From JACVRW01 sp963746825 (GTDB lineage: Bacteria; Actinomycetota; Thermoleophilia; Solirubrobacterales; Thermoleophilaceae), in contig CAVVCU010000005.1 in assembly GCA_963746825.1 (NCBI GenBank), forward strand, positions 682,001 to 746,000: a stretch of 64,000 nucleotides of DNA, read 5' to 3'. The notes under the pieces are model-generated. The model made no database searches. It saw only the letters and a program-made list of their open reading frames with translations, and was not told the DNA's origin. Of the stretch, positions 36,080 to 43,945 are shown one piece after another; the first letter of the stretch is position 1, and each line of letters opens with the position of its first letter. The translations under genes and the position numbers were made by a program.

Positions 36080-36363
36080 GAAGCCCCCGGGCTGGGCACC
36101 CGAAAGCCGTCGTCGGCCTCGTCCGGCGCGTTCTCGAGCGCCACCTCGCGCGGGAGGCTCTCGCGCGGGACGTCGTCGCGCAGCACGTTCTCGAGTCCCA
36201 CCACGTGCGAGGTGGGCTCGACGCCCTCCAGGTCGAGCGCCTCCATCTGCTCCACGTGCTCGAGGATCGGCGCGAGCTCGACGGTCATCCGCTCGACCTC
36301 GGCGTCGGTCAGCCTCAGGCGGGCCAGCTTGGCCACGTGGAGCACCTGTTCGCGGTCGATCAT
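36076..36363 (-). CDS. gatC: Asp-tRNA(Asn)/Glu-tRNA(Gln) amidotransferase subunit C
   Basis: The 95-aa linker subunit wraps between GatA and GatB. The family pattern is clear: VLHVAKLARLRLTDAEVERM, then a central LDLEGVEPTSHV and RDDVPRESLPREVAL. The start is ATG 36363. It heads the gatCAB operon; the 32 bases before the upstream membrane-protein gene leave room for only a minimal promoter, so read-through is possible. Confidence 0.94.
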   Translation of the reverse strand: MIDREQVLHVAKLARLRLTDAEVERMTVELAPILEHVEQMEALDLEGVEPTSHVVGLENVLRDDVPRESLPREVALENAPDEADDGFRVPSPGAS

Positions 36364-36395
36364 CGCTCAGCGATTGTAGGAGCGCAGGGCGGCCG

Positions 36396-36863
36396 TCAGG
36401 GGCGTGGCGCGGGAAACGTCTCGATCTCGGCCGGCGGCGCCACCGGGCGCCCGGTCAGGTCGGTGTGGCGGCCGGCGGGCGACGGGCGCTCGTCGCGCAT
36501 GGCCACGAGGCTTCCGACCACGATGCCGAGTGTGGCCGCGAGGGCAAGCCACACGCCGATGGACCGGCCGTCGGCGCCGTCGGGCAGCGCGACCAGGCGA
36601 AAGAGCACGAGCAGAACCCCGAGCAGGCCGGCGAAGGTCACGAGCACCGAGAAGGCGACGGGCACGGCGGGAACGCGCTGGGTCGCCGTGATGAGCAGCA
36701 GCGCCACCGCGCACGCGGCGATCAGGCCGAGCAGCACGTCGAGCGCGGCGAGCGACTGCCACGCGGTGAGCTCCGAGTACCACGGCAGCCAGAGGGACAC
36801 CAGCAGGGCCAACCCCGATAGGGCCGCGATCCATTCGCCGGCCCGAAGCCTCCGCAGATCCAT
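36396..36863 (-). CDS. Four-helix membrane protein of unknown function
   Basis: The 155-aa protein has four hydrophobic segments (WIAALSGLALLVSLWLPWY, LLGLIAACAVALLLITA, VAFSVLVTFAGLLGVLLVLF and IGVWLALAATLGIVVGSLVA) and a Pro-rich C-terminal tail. A WLPWYS motif after the first helix is typical of small actinobacterial membrane proteins of unknown role. It starts at ATG 36863 and probably leads into gatCAB. Confidence 0.6.
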   Translation of the reverse strand: MDLRRLRAGEWIAALSGLALLVSLWLPWYSELTAWQSLAALDVLLGLIAACAVALLLITATQRVPAVPVAFSVLVTFAGLLGVLLVLFRLVALPDGADGRSIGVWLALAATLGIVVGSLVAMRDERPSPAGRHTDLTGRPVAPPAEIETFPAPRP

Positions 36864-37144
36864 GCCGGGTGCAGCGTACCGGCGCCGGCTGCGATGTGAT
36901 CGCTGTGGCGTCGCTCCGCCCCCGGCGCGAGGAGGGACAGGGCCGGGGGCGGGAGGACGCCGTGGCGGGGCCGGCCGCGGGGGATATGGGCGGGGCCGCG
37001 CCTGTTGCCCGAACGCTGTTTGCCGGCGGCCTTGCAGGCTGCCGCGCCCGAGCTGAAGTGAGACTCCCAGCCGAGGGCACCGGACACAGTGGGGGCCGCC
37101 TGCCTGTTGGGGTGCGGCTACCCGTACAGACAGACCGGTCGCCC
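36864..37144. other. Spacer after folD without a recognisable gene
   Basis: No convincing gene is visible in these 281 bases; open frames on both strands are GC-driven. The main structure is a 20-bp imperfect inverted repeat (36907-36926 with 36942-36961, 17 of 20 pairs, 15-base loop), including a perfect 9-bp core GCCCCCGGC/GCCGGGGGC. It lies upstream of the membrane-protein gene and 180 bases past folD, so it may separate the folD transcript from the gatCAB group. Confidence 0.45.
36907..36961. terminator. Large imperfect hairpin downstream of folD
   Basis: Two 20-base arms (36907-36926, 36942-36961) pair at 17 positions around a 15-base loop, with 6-bp and 9-bp perfect blocks flanking a 3-base mismatch and two further pairs. 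There is no U-tract on either strand. The most likely use is as a transcription end or mRNA-stabilising structure; a regulatory leader for the downstream minus-strand gene is an alternative. Confidence 0.4.
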
Positions 37145-37990
37145 TCAGGCGCCGGCGGCGCGCTCTGCGGCGCGAAGTGTGTTCACGAGCAGCATCGCCC
37201 GCGTCATCGGCCCCACCCCGCCCGGCACGGGCGTGATCGCGCTCGCCTTCTCGGCCACGGCGTCGTAGTCGACATCGCCGACCAGGCCCGCATCGGTGCG
37301 GTTGGTGCCCACGTCGATCACCACCGCTCCCTCGCGCACCATGTCCGCGGTCACCAGGCCGGGCGAGCCCACCGCGGCGATCAGCACATCGGCCTCACGG
37401 CACACCGCGGGCAGGTCGCGCGTGCGCGAGTGGCACTGCGTGACGGTGGCGTTGGCCGCCAGCAGCAGCTGCAGCAGCGGCTTGCCCACGAGAATCGAGC
37501 GGCCGAGCACCACGGCGCGCGCGCCCTCGAGCTCGACGCCGGCCTCCGCCACCAGCTCCATCACTCCGGCCGGGGTGCAGGGCACCATCGCCTCCTCGCG
37601 ATCCTGCATCAGCAGCCCGGCGTTGGCCGGGGTCAGCCCGTCGACGTCCTTGGCCGGGTCGATAAGCGAGATGAACTCGTCCTGGTCGAGCGCGTCGGGC
37701 AGGGGCAGCTGGAGCAGGATCCCGTGCACGCGCGGATCGGCGTTGAGGTCGCCGATCAGGCCCGCGAGGGCGTCGGCCGATATGTCGCCGCCCGGCTCGT
37801 GGTGAAAGGACTCGATGCCCACCTCGGCCGAGTCCTCGCGCTTCATGCGCACGTAGATCGCGGAGGCGGGGTCGTCGCCCACGAGGACGGTGGCCAGGCC
37901 CGGCTTCAGCCCGGACGACGCGACCTCGTCGGCCACGCGGCGCCGAACGCGCTCGGCGACCGCCTTGCCATCGATGACCCGGGCCGACAT
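37145..37990 (-). CDS. folD: Bifunctional methylene-THF dehydrogenase/cyclohydrolase
   Basis: One-carbon enzyme converting 5,10-methylene-THF to 10-formyl-THF with NADP. The 281-aa product has the catalytic Lys/Tyr region (IYVRMKREDSAEVGI), QLPLPDALDQ, the PAKDVDGLTPANAG motif, the Rossmann VVLGRSILVGKPL and the C-terminal TPVPGGVGPMTRAML. ATG 37990 was chosen; the longer frame upstream is a shadow of uvrD. It follows uvrD by 14 bases and may be co-transcribed with it. Confidence 0.95.
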   Translation of the reverse strand: MSARVIDGKAVAERVRRRVADEVASSGLKPGLATVLVGDDPASAIYVRMKREDSAEVGIESFHHEPGGDISADALAGLIGDLNADPRVHGILLQLPLPDALDQDEFISLIDPAKDVDGLTPANAGLLMQDREEAMVPCTPAGVMELVAEAGVELEGARAVVLGRSILVGKPLLQLLLAANATVTQCHSRTRDLPAVCREADVLIAAVGSPGLVTADMVREGAVVIDVGTNRTDAGLVGDVDYDAVAEKASAITPVPGGVGPMTRAMLLVNTLRAAERAAGA

Positions 37991-38004
37991 GAGGGCGCGG
38001 CAGC

Positions 38005-41000
38005 CTAGCGCTTCTTGAGCGGCGCGTAGTCCGCCATGAGCTTGCGCTCGCTGCCGTCCTCGGCGAAGCGGACCACCACCAGGCCCCCGGGCTCGACGCC
38101 CACGATCACGCCCTCGCCGAAGTTGGCGTGCAGCACATCGTCGCCGGTGGCGAAGATCGCGCCCGGGCCGCTGGGCTCGGGCGTGACCGGAGCCCCGCCC
38201 CCCCACGTCGAGGCCGCCGCGCGGCCGGTGGGCACGCTCTCGTCGCGGTCGGTGAAGTCGATGGGGATCTCGTCGATGAAGCGGCTGCGCAGGTTCCAGT
38301 CGCGGTTGCCGAACAGGGCCCGGGTGCGCGCCGACGTGAGGTAGAGCTCGCGGCGCGCGCGCGTGATCCCCACGTAGGCCAGCCGCCGCTCCTCCTCCAG
38401 GTCGCCCGCCTCGACCGCGCGCGAGTGCGGGAACACCTGCTCCTCCAGGCCGATGATGAACACGGTGTCGAACTCGAGCCCCTTGGCGTTGTGGATCGTC
38501 ATGAGGGTCACCAGCCCCTGCTCGTCGCGCAGGTTGTCCTGCTCGGAGAAGAGCGCGATCTGCTGGAGGAACTCCTCCACCGAGGGCTCCTCCGCGGTGG
38601 CGTCGTACTCCCGCCCCACCCCCACCAGCTCCTCGAGGTTCTCCAGGCGAACCTGCGACTCCACGGTCCGCTCGGCCTGCAGCGCCTCGGTGTAGCCGGC
38701 CTCCTCGAGCGTCTCGTGCAGCAGGTCGCCCACGCCGGCGCCGCCGTCCACCCGCTCGCGCAGGCGCTCCATGATCGACATGAAGCGCCCCACAGCCTTC
38801 ACCGCCGCGGTGCCCAGGCCGGGAATGGCCTGTGGCTCGGAGGCCACGTCCCACACGGGCTCGCCCAGCGTGTTGGCGTGGCCGATCACGCGCGCCTGCG
38901 ACGTCTGGCCGATCCCCCGCCGCGGCGAGTTGACGATCCGCCCGAACGCCACGGTGTCGGAGGGGTTCACGAGCATGGTCAGGTAGGCCAGGGCGTCCTT
39001 GATCTCGGCGCGCTCGTAGAAGCGGGTGCCGCCGATCACCTGGTAGGAGACGCCGTACCGCACCAGGTTGTCCTCGAGCACCCGCGACTGGGCGTTGGTC
39101 CGGTAGAAGACCGCGACGTCGTCGCGCGAGGCTCCCTCGTCCACCAGCCGCTCGATCTCGGACACCACGAAGCGCGCCTCGGCGTGCTCGTCGTCGAGCT
39201 CGCGCACGTGAACCGGGTCGCCCTCGCCGAGATCCGACCACAGCGTCTTGACCTTGCGCGAGCGGTTGTTGGCGATCACCGCGTTGGACGCGTTGAGGAT
39301 GGTCTGCGTCGAGCGGTAGTTCTGCTCGAGCTTGACCACGTGGGCGTCCGGCCAGTCCCGTTCGAAATCGAGGATGTTGCGGATGTCGGCTCCGCGGAAG
39401 GCATAGATGGAGTTGTGGGTCACCAACCCGGCCGCGACGTAGTTGTGGGTGCCCTCAACATCCAGGTCGTAGACCGGCCCGTCGATGTCCACCTCCTCGA
39501 CCCTCTCGACGAAATCGAGCGATCCGTCCGCGGCGAACATGGCCATGCCGGGCCTGACCGAGGCGGCGGGCAAGAACGGCAGGGAGTTCTTTCCGCGTCC
39601 GCATGCGGCCCGGTCACCGAGGCGCGCCACCTGGCGCACGAGCACCGGAGTCGCGGTCTGTATCCGGTCCACCGCCGCCATGGCTTCGCCGTAGCTCTTG
39701 AAACAGGATTCGTAGCGCCAGCTCTCCGAGCCTCGCTTCGTCGGCCGAATGCTCAAGCCAAACGCCTCGAGGGACCGGCGAACCTCCGGATCTCGGCCCC
39801 CCAGCGCGACCAGGTGCATGGGGGTACGGCCCCGTCGGTCACCGCAGAGGGTCACCGTGACACTGCGGCGCCGCCCCTCGAATCCCTGCGGCGCATGATG
39901 CGGATGGTCAAAGCTCAAGCCGTGGTCGGCCAGCAGTTGAAGCCCTGTCGCGAGGGTCGGAAAGCTCGCGAAGATGCGGTCGGTCAGAGCTTGGTCGGAG
40001 CTGAGGCCCCGGTCGAGCTCCTCCCCTTTGGCCTTGAACGCAAGGGTGGGCAGTCGATACCGCAGCGAGAGCTCGAGCTCCGCAGCCCTGGCCTCCGCCT
40101 CGGTCTCGTGCGTGGAAACGATCCACGAGGCGTCCGCCCGCTCCTGCACGGTTCTGAGGTGCACTCCACTCACGACGCTCGCGTCCCGGTCCGGGTACGT
40201 CCGGGTGGTGCCAACCCGGAAACCCTTGTCCGCCCGCCACATCGCGTAGGTGAGGTACATGAGGGGCGAGCGGTTGCGCTGGTACCCGGCAAAATGCATG
40301 TGCTCCGCTGTGCTCTCGATCCGACGGCCGGCGGCCGTGGTGATGGCAATGCCCTTCGAAGCAGTGGATCGGTGAACGCCTGTGACCTGCGCAGGCCGGA
40401 AGTCACCGCTGCCGTAGCTGGAGAGCACGCGGTCTCCCGCCTCGACCTGCTCGACCGGCTTGGTCGATCCGTCGGCCATCGATACGGGTGTTCCCGCGAC
40501 GAGACACTGATCATCGTCACCGACAACCGCGATTTGCCGGTGATCCTCGCAAAGCAGCTGCAGCCAGCGGTACTGCGCGCGGTTGGTGTCCTGGTACTCG
40601 TCGACCAGCACGTGCCGGAACGAGCGGCGGTAGCGGTCGCGGACGTCCTCGAAGAGCTCGAACAGGTTCACGCAGCGAAAGAGCAGATCGTCGAAGTCCA
40701 TCGCGTTGGCCGCGTGCAGGCGAGGCTCGTAGAGCTCGTACACGTCGGCGGCGGTCTGCTCGAAGAACGAGCTGACCTTGAGGCGGTAGGCCTCGGCGTC
40801 GAGCAGCGCGTTCTTGGCGTCGGAGATCTGGCGGCGGAGCCCGCGCGGCGCGAAGCGCTTGGGATCGATGTCGAGCTCCTCGATGCAGTTCTTGACCAGC
40901 CGCAGCGCGTCCTGCTCGTCGTAGATCGTGAAGCCGCGCGTGTAGCCGAGCCTCTCCGCGTCGGCGCGCAGCATGCGCGCGCAGGCCGAGTGGAAGGTCA

Positions 41001-41274
41001 TCACCCACATGGCCCGCGCCCGCCCGCCGACCAGGCCCTGCACGCGCTCGCGCATCTCCTGGGCCGCCTTGTTGGTGAAGGTGATGGCGAGGATCTCGCC
41101 GGGGTGGGCCTGCCCGCTGCCCACCAGATGGGCGATGCGGTGGGTGAGCACGCGCGTCTTGCCCGAGCCCGCTCCGGCCAGGATCAGGAGCGGGCCGTCG
41201 GCGTGCAGCACCGCCTCGCGCTGAGGGTCGTTGAGACCCTCGAGCAGGGCTTCTGTGGCGGGCGGCGCGCTCAT
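38005..41274 (-). CDS. UvrD/PcrA-type DNA helicase precursor containing an intein
   Basis: Superfamily 1A 3'-5' helicase of repair and replication restart. The 1089-aa precursor has Walker A GAGSGKT (34-40), motif II DEYQD (225-229) and motif III split between residues 256 and 622: GDDDQ, then a 365-residue intein, then SIYAFRGAD. The remaining motifs follow (VVKLEQNYRST, VTLMTIHNAKGLEF, RRLAYVGITRARREL), then a C-terminal acidic/Gly-rich tail with a basic end typical of PcrA. Removing the intein leaves a 724-aa helicase of normal length, so splicing is needed for activity. ATG 41274. It follows the ABC exporter genes after 84 bases that contain a hairpin element. Confidence 0.95.
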   Translation of the reverse strand: MSAPPATEALLEGLNDPQREAVLHADGPLLILAGAGSGKTRVLTHRIAHLVGSGQAHPGEILAITFTNKAAQEMRERVQGLVGGRARAMWVMTFHSACARMLRADAERLGYTRGFTIYDEQDALRLVKNCIEELDIDPKRFAPRGLRRQISDAKNALLDAEAYRLKVSSFFEQTAADVYELYEPRLHAANAMDFDDLLFRCVNLFELFEDVRDRYRRSFRHVLVDEYQDTNRAQYRWLQLLCEDHRQIAVVGDDDQCLVAGTPVSMADGSTKPVEQVEAGDRVLSSYGSGDFRPAQVTGVHRSTASKGIAITTAAGRRIESTAEHMHFAGYQRNRSPLMYLTYAMWRADKGFRVGTTRTYPDRDASVVSGVHLRTVQERADASWIVSTHETEAEARAAELELSLRYRLPTLAFKAKGEELDRGLSSDQALTDRIFASFPTLATGLQLLADHGLSFDHPHHAPQGFEGRRRSVTVTLCGDRRGRTPMHLVALGGRDPEVRRSLEAFGLSIRPTKRGSESWRYESCFKSYGEAMAAVDRIQTATPVLVRQVARLGDRAACGRGKNSLPFLPAASVRPGMAMFAADGSLDFVERVEEVDIDGPVYDLDVEGTHNYVAAGLVTHNSIYAFRGADIRNILDFERDWPDAHVVKLEQNYRSTQTILNASNAVIANNRSRKVKTLWSDLGEGDPVHVRELDDEHAEARFVVSEIERLVDEGASRDDVAVFYRTNAQSRVLEDNLVRYGVSYQVIGGTRFYERAEIKDALAYLTMLVNPSDTVAFGRIVNSPRRGIGQTSQARVIGHANTLGEPVWDVASEPQAIPGLGTAAVKAVGRFMSIMERLRERVDGGAGVGDLLHETLEEAGYTEALQAERTVESQVRLENLEELVGVGREYDATAEEPSVEEFLQQIALFSEQDNLRDEQGLVTLMTIHNAKGLEFDTVFIIGLEEQVFPHSRAVEAGDLEEERRLAYVGITRARRELYLTSARTRALFGNRDWNLRSRFIDEIPIDFTDRDESVPTGRAAASTWGGGAPVTPEPSGPGAIFATGDDVLHANFGEGVIVGVEPGGLVVVRFAEDGSERKLMADYAPLKKR
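39412..40506 (-). other. Intein in helicase motif III (365 aa)
   Basis: Protein-splicing element with Cys1 (codon 40504-40506, after DDDQ), block A CLVAGTPVSMADG, block B STAEHMHF (His at intein position 69), and block F YDLDVEGTHNYVAAGLVTHN ending in His-Asn. The +1 extein residue is Ser622 of the precursor. These are the residues of a class 1 splicing mechanism. Between blocks B and F are about 270 residues, too many for a mini-intein. No LAGLIDADG pair is visible; the segment YLTY...GFRVGTT resembles a GIY-YIG core. The DNA is less GC-biased than the surrounding helicase exteins, which suggests horizontal entry. Confidence 0.93.
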
Positions 41275-41307
41275 CCCAGCGAGGATAGGCCGCTGGGCGG
41301 CGGGGCC

Positions 41308-41344
41308 GTGCGCGAGGGGCCGGGCTGGCCCGGACCGGAGCGAT
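41308..41344 (-). repeat. Intergenic hairpin element, copy C
   Basis: Third copy of the element at 25452-25487 and 29723-29760. Here the stem is CCGGGC-CA-GCCCGG: relative to copy B the outermost pair has switched from G-C to C-G, so base pairing is kept although the sequence changed. It lies after the ABC permease stop and before uvrD on the same strand. Confidence 0.6.
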
Positions 41345-41358
41345 GGGCTCTGAGCTGT

Positions 41359-42210
41359 CTACAGGTCGCGGCGCGCGAACGCCGTCCGCGCGGCCACGCC
41401 CACCAGCAGGAGATACACGACGGTCCACAGCCACAGCAGCGGCCCGCCCTCCTGCGCGCCCCCGAAGGGGCCGAGCTGGACGATGACCCCGGTGGTGCCG
41501 CTCAGCTCCGAGGTGAGGTCGTCGAGGCCGGCCTGGTAGAGCGCCTCGAAGGGCAGCACCCAGGAGGCAACCGACGCCACCGTCTCGAGCGTGTCCACCG
41601 CGAGCGCGTCGCCGATCTGGCCCAGCAGGCCCGCGGCCAGCCCGGCGCCGAAGGCCATGAACACGGCGATGCCGTTGGCGTTGGCGGACATGAAGATCGA
41701 GCCCAGCAGGGAGAGCGCGGCGATCACCACCACCCCGGCCACCAGCCCGAGGCCGGGTGTGACGGGCTGGTCGGGCCACCAGCCGCCCGCCACGCCGGTG
41801 ATCACCACCGCGGCCGCGTACACGAAGGCCACGTAGCCCGCGCACACCGCAGCCGCCGCCCCGAAGCGCCCGGCGAGCAGGGCCCCGCGGCCCAACGGCC
41901 TGACCACCAGCGGCTGGAGCAGCCCCCGCTCGGCGTCGCCCCGCACCGCGCCCAGCGTTAGGAAAACGGCCAGCACGCAGCCCAGGAAGAGGGTGGTGAA
42001 CATGGCCAGCCCGAGCAGGGTGGAGCCGGTCAGCACCTGGTCGTCGATGGGGTCGATGCCCTCGTTCTCGGTGGTCACGTCGAACGCGGCCTCGGTGCCC
42101 ACGGCGTACAGCACGAGGAAGGCGAGGGTGAGCAGCAGCACCACCACGAACACCCGGCGCCGGGTCGACTCGCGCAGGGCGTAGCGCGCGATGGTGGCGG
42201 CGCCCCTCAC
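41359..42210 (-). CDS. ABC-2 type transporter permease
   Basis: The 283-aa integral membrane subunit starts with a basic amphipathic N-terminus (ATIARYALRESTRRRVFVV) and has six hydrophobic helices. Features of ABC-2 exporters are visible: a periplasmic loop after helix 1 and a coupling-helix motif (GDAERGLLQPLVVRPLGR) typical of the NosY/GldF-like group. GTG 42210 overlaps the ATPase stop. The substrate is unknown. Confidence 0.85.
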   Translation of the reverse strand: MRGAATIARYALRESTRRRVFVVVLLLTLAFLVLYAVGTEAAFDVTTENEGIDPIDDQVLTGSTLLGLAMFTTLFLGCVLAVFLTLGAVRGDAERGLLQPLVVRPLGRGALLAGRFGAAAAVCAGYVAFVYAAAVVITGVAGGWWPDQPVTPGLGLVAGVVVIAALSLLGSIFMSANANGIAVFMAFGAGLAAGLLGQIGDALAVDTLETVASVASWVLPFEALYQAGLDDLTSELSGTTGVIVQLGPFGGAQEGGPLLWLWTVVYLLLVGVAARTAFARRDL

Positions 42211-43046
42211 GAGGCGCCCTCCACGGCCTCGAGGTAGGTGTCCTCCAGCGTGGAGGACAGCACGCGCACGCCGTACACGCGCTCGCCCGCCGCCACCAGG
42301 CCGGCCACGATCTCGGGCACGCCCTCACGCTCGGCGTCGGGAAACGTGCGCACCCCGCCCTCCACGTCGACCTCCACCCCGCGCGCCCGCGCCAGCTCTC
42401 CGGGGCTGCCGCGCGCGACGATCCGGCCGCCCACCAGGATGGCCACCCGGTCGCACACGCGTTCCACCTCGCTGAGCAGGTGCGAGTTGAGCAGCACCGA
42501 CACGCCGCGGCCCTTGAGCTCGAGCAGCAGGTCGCGCACGATGCGCCGCCCCACCGGGTCGAGCGCGCTCGTGGGCTCGTCCAGCATCAGCAGGCGCGGC
42601 GAGCCCACCAGCGCCTGGGCGATCCCCAGGCGCTGCTGCATTCCCTTCGACATGGCCTCCACCCGTGTGGCGGCGTCGTCGGCCAGGCCCACCAAGGCCA
42701 GCAGCTCGGACCGCTCCCCCGCGCCGCCCGGCGAGCCGGCGAGGTTCTGATGGAGATCGAGCAGCTCATCCGCTCTGAGCCAGCCGGGGAAGCGAAACAG
42801 CTCGGCCAGGTAGCCGATGGCCGCCCGGGCGCCGGCCGAGCCGGCGGGCTCACCCGCCACCTGGGCCCGGCCCCCCGAGGCGCGCACGAGGCCGCAGGCG
42901 ATCTTCACCAGGGTCGACTTGCCCGCGCCGTTGGGGCCGAGCAGGCCCACGAGCTCGCCGGGCTCGACGCTCAGATCGACTCCGCCGAGCGCCACCGTCG
43001 CGCCGTAGCGCTTCTCGAGCTCCTGGCACGCGAAAGCGGCGGTCAC
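42207..43046 (-). CDS. ABC transporter ATP-binding protein
   Basis: The 279-aa ATPase has Walker A GPNGAGKST (37-45), the signature MSKGMQQRLGIAQ, Walker B LLMLDEPTSALD and an H-loop NSHLLSEVERVCD. The C-terminal segment after VAILVGGRIVARGSPGEL is the extension seen in ABC-2 exporter ATPases. It pairs with the permease at 41359 as an exporter. Start GTG 43046. It is divergent from the Qng1-like gene with 26 bases between. Confidence 0.9.
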   Translation of the reverse strand: MTAAFACQELEKRYGATVALGGVDLSVEPGELVGLLGPNGAGKSTLVKIACGLVRASGGRAQVAGEPAGSAGARAAIGYLAELFRFPGWLRADELLDLHQNLAGSPGGAGERSELLALVGLADDAATRVEAMSKGMQQRLGIAQALVGSPRLLMLDEPTSALDPVGRRIVRDLLLELKGRGVSVLLNSHLLSEVERVCDRVAILVGGRIVARGSPGELARARGVEVDVEGGVRTFPDAEREGVPEIVAGLVAAGERVYGVRVLSSTLEDTYLEAVEGAS

Positions 43047-43072
43047 GCGCGGCAGTGTAGGAACCCGCCCTG

Positions 43073-43945
43073 ATGAGCCTGCTGGACGAGGTACGGGACA
43101 GCTGCGCCGCGCTGGCGCGATCGGCGCGCCACGTGACCGTCGACATCGATGCTGCGGCGCAGCTCGAGGCGGCCGAGCCGCCCGCGCTCGACCCCGAACG
43201 CCACTACCTCGAGGGCCCCCGGCCGGACGTGGCCGCCTACCTGCTCACCCTCGACGCGATCAACTTCGGCTCGGGCTGGTTTCCCACGCTGAGCAAGCGC
43301 CCGGGCTGCTCGGGCTACTTCACCGTGGCCTGGGCGCTGGCCGAGCGCTTCCGCGCTCACGGGCCGTGGTCGAACGCGGAGCTGCGCGCGCTCGAGGCCC
43401 GCGAGCTGGCCGGTGTGCTCGGCCAGGACGCCGGCCACCCGCTCATGCGGATCTACGCCGAGGCCCTGCGCGACCTCGGGCGCTTCCTGGGCGATCGCGG
43501 CGCGCTCGACCTGATCAAGGAGGCCGGCGGCTCGGCCGAGCGGCTGGCCACGCTGCTGGCCGGCGGCATGCGCTTCTTCGACGACCGCGGCTTCTACAAG
43601 CGAGCCCAGATCACGCCCAGCGACCTGGCCCTGGCCGGCGTGGCCGATTTCGGCGACCTCGACCGCCTGACGATCTTCGCCGACAACCTCGTGCCCCACG
43701 TGCTGAGGGTGGACGGGGTGCTGCGCTACACGCCCGAGCTCGCCGCCCACATCGATGCGGGGAAGCTGCTGCCGCCCGGCGAGGCCGAGCGCGAGATACG
43801 CGCCTGCGCCCTGCACGCGTGCGAGCTGCTCGCGCGGCGCACCGGAATCGCGCCGCGCGTGCTCGACGTGACGCTGTGGAACCGCGGCCAGGCACCCGAG
43901 TACAAGGCGATCCCGCGCCACCGGACCCGCTCGGTCTACTACTGA
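43073..43945 (+). CDS. Queuosine-5'-phosphate N-glycosylase-like protein (Qng1/DUF2419)
   Basis: The 290-aa protein matches the DUF2419/Qng1 family, whose members release queuine base from queuosine 5'-monophosphate for salvage into tRNA. Typical motifs are present: LDAINFGSGWFPTLSKRPG, SGYFTVAWAL, GFYKRAQI, LTIFADNLVPHVLR and the closing LWNRGQAPEYKAIPRHRTRS-VYY. No queuosine biosynthesis or queuine-transport gene is in the window. The start is ATG 43073. It overlaps the convergent GDPD gene by seven bases. Cytosolic. The assignment rests on motif recall, not on a search. Confidence 0.85.
   Translation: MSLLDEVRDSCAALARSARHVTVDIDAAAQLEAAEPPALDPERHYLEGPRPDVAAYLLTLDAINFGSGWFPTLSKRPGCSGYFTVAWALAERFRAHGPWSNAELRALEARELAGVLGQDAGHPLMRIYAEALRDLGRFLGDRGALDLIKEAGGSAERLATLLAGGMRFFDDRGFYKRAQITPSDLALAGVADFGDLDRLTIFADNLVPHVLRVDGVLRYTPELAAHIDAGKLLPPGEAEREIRACALHACELLARRTGIAPRVLDVTLWNRGQAPEYKAIPRHRTRSVYY

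Noticed and set aside
39412..40506. Reading the helicase insert as a fused extra enzymatic domain
   Set aside because: Its ends match splicing blocks A and G and the flanks join an invariant helicase motif, which fits an intein far better.
38128..41961. A 1277-aa open frame antisense to uvrD
   Set aside because: It follows from third-position GC bias of the helicase gene; sequence is Arg/Leu/Val/Gly-rich without any domain.
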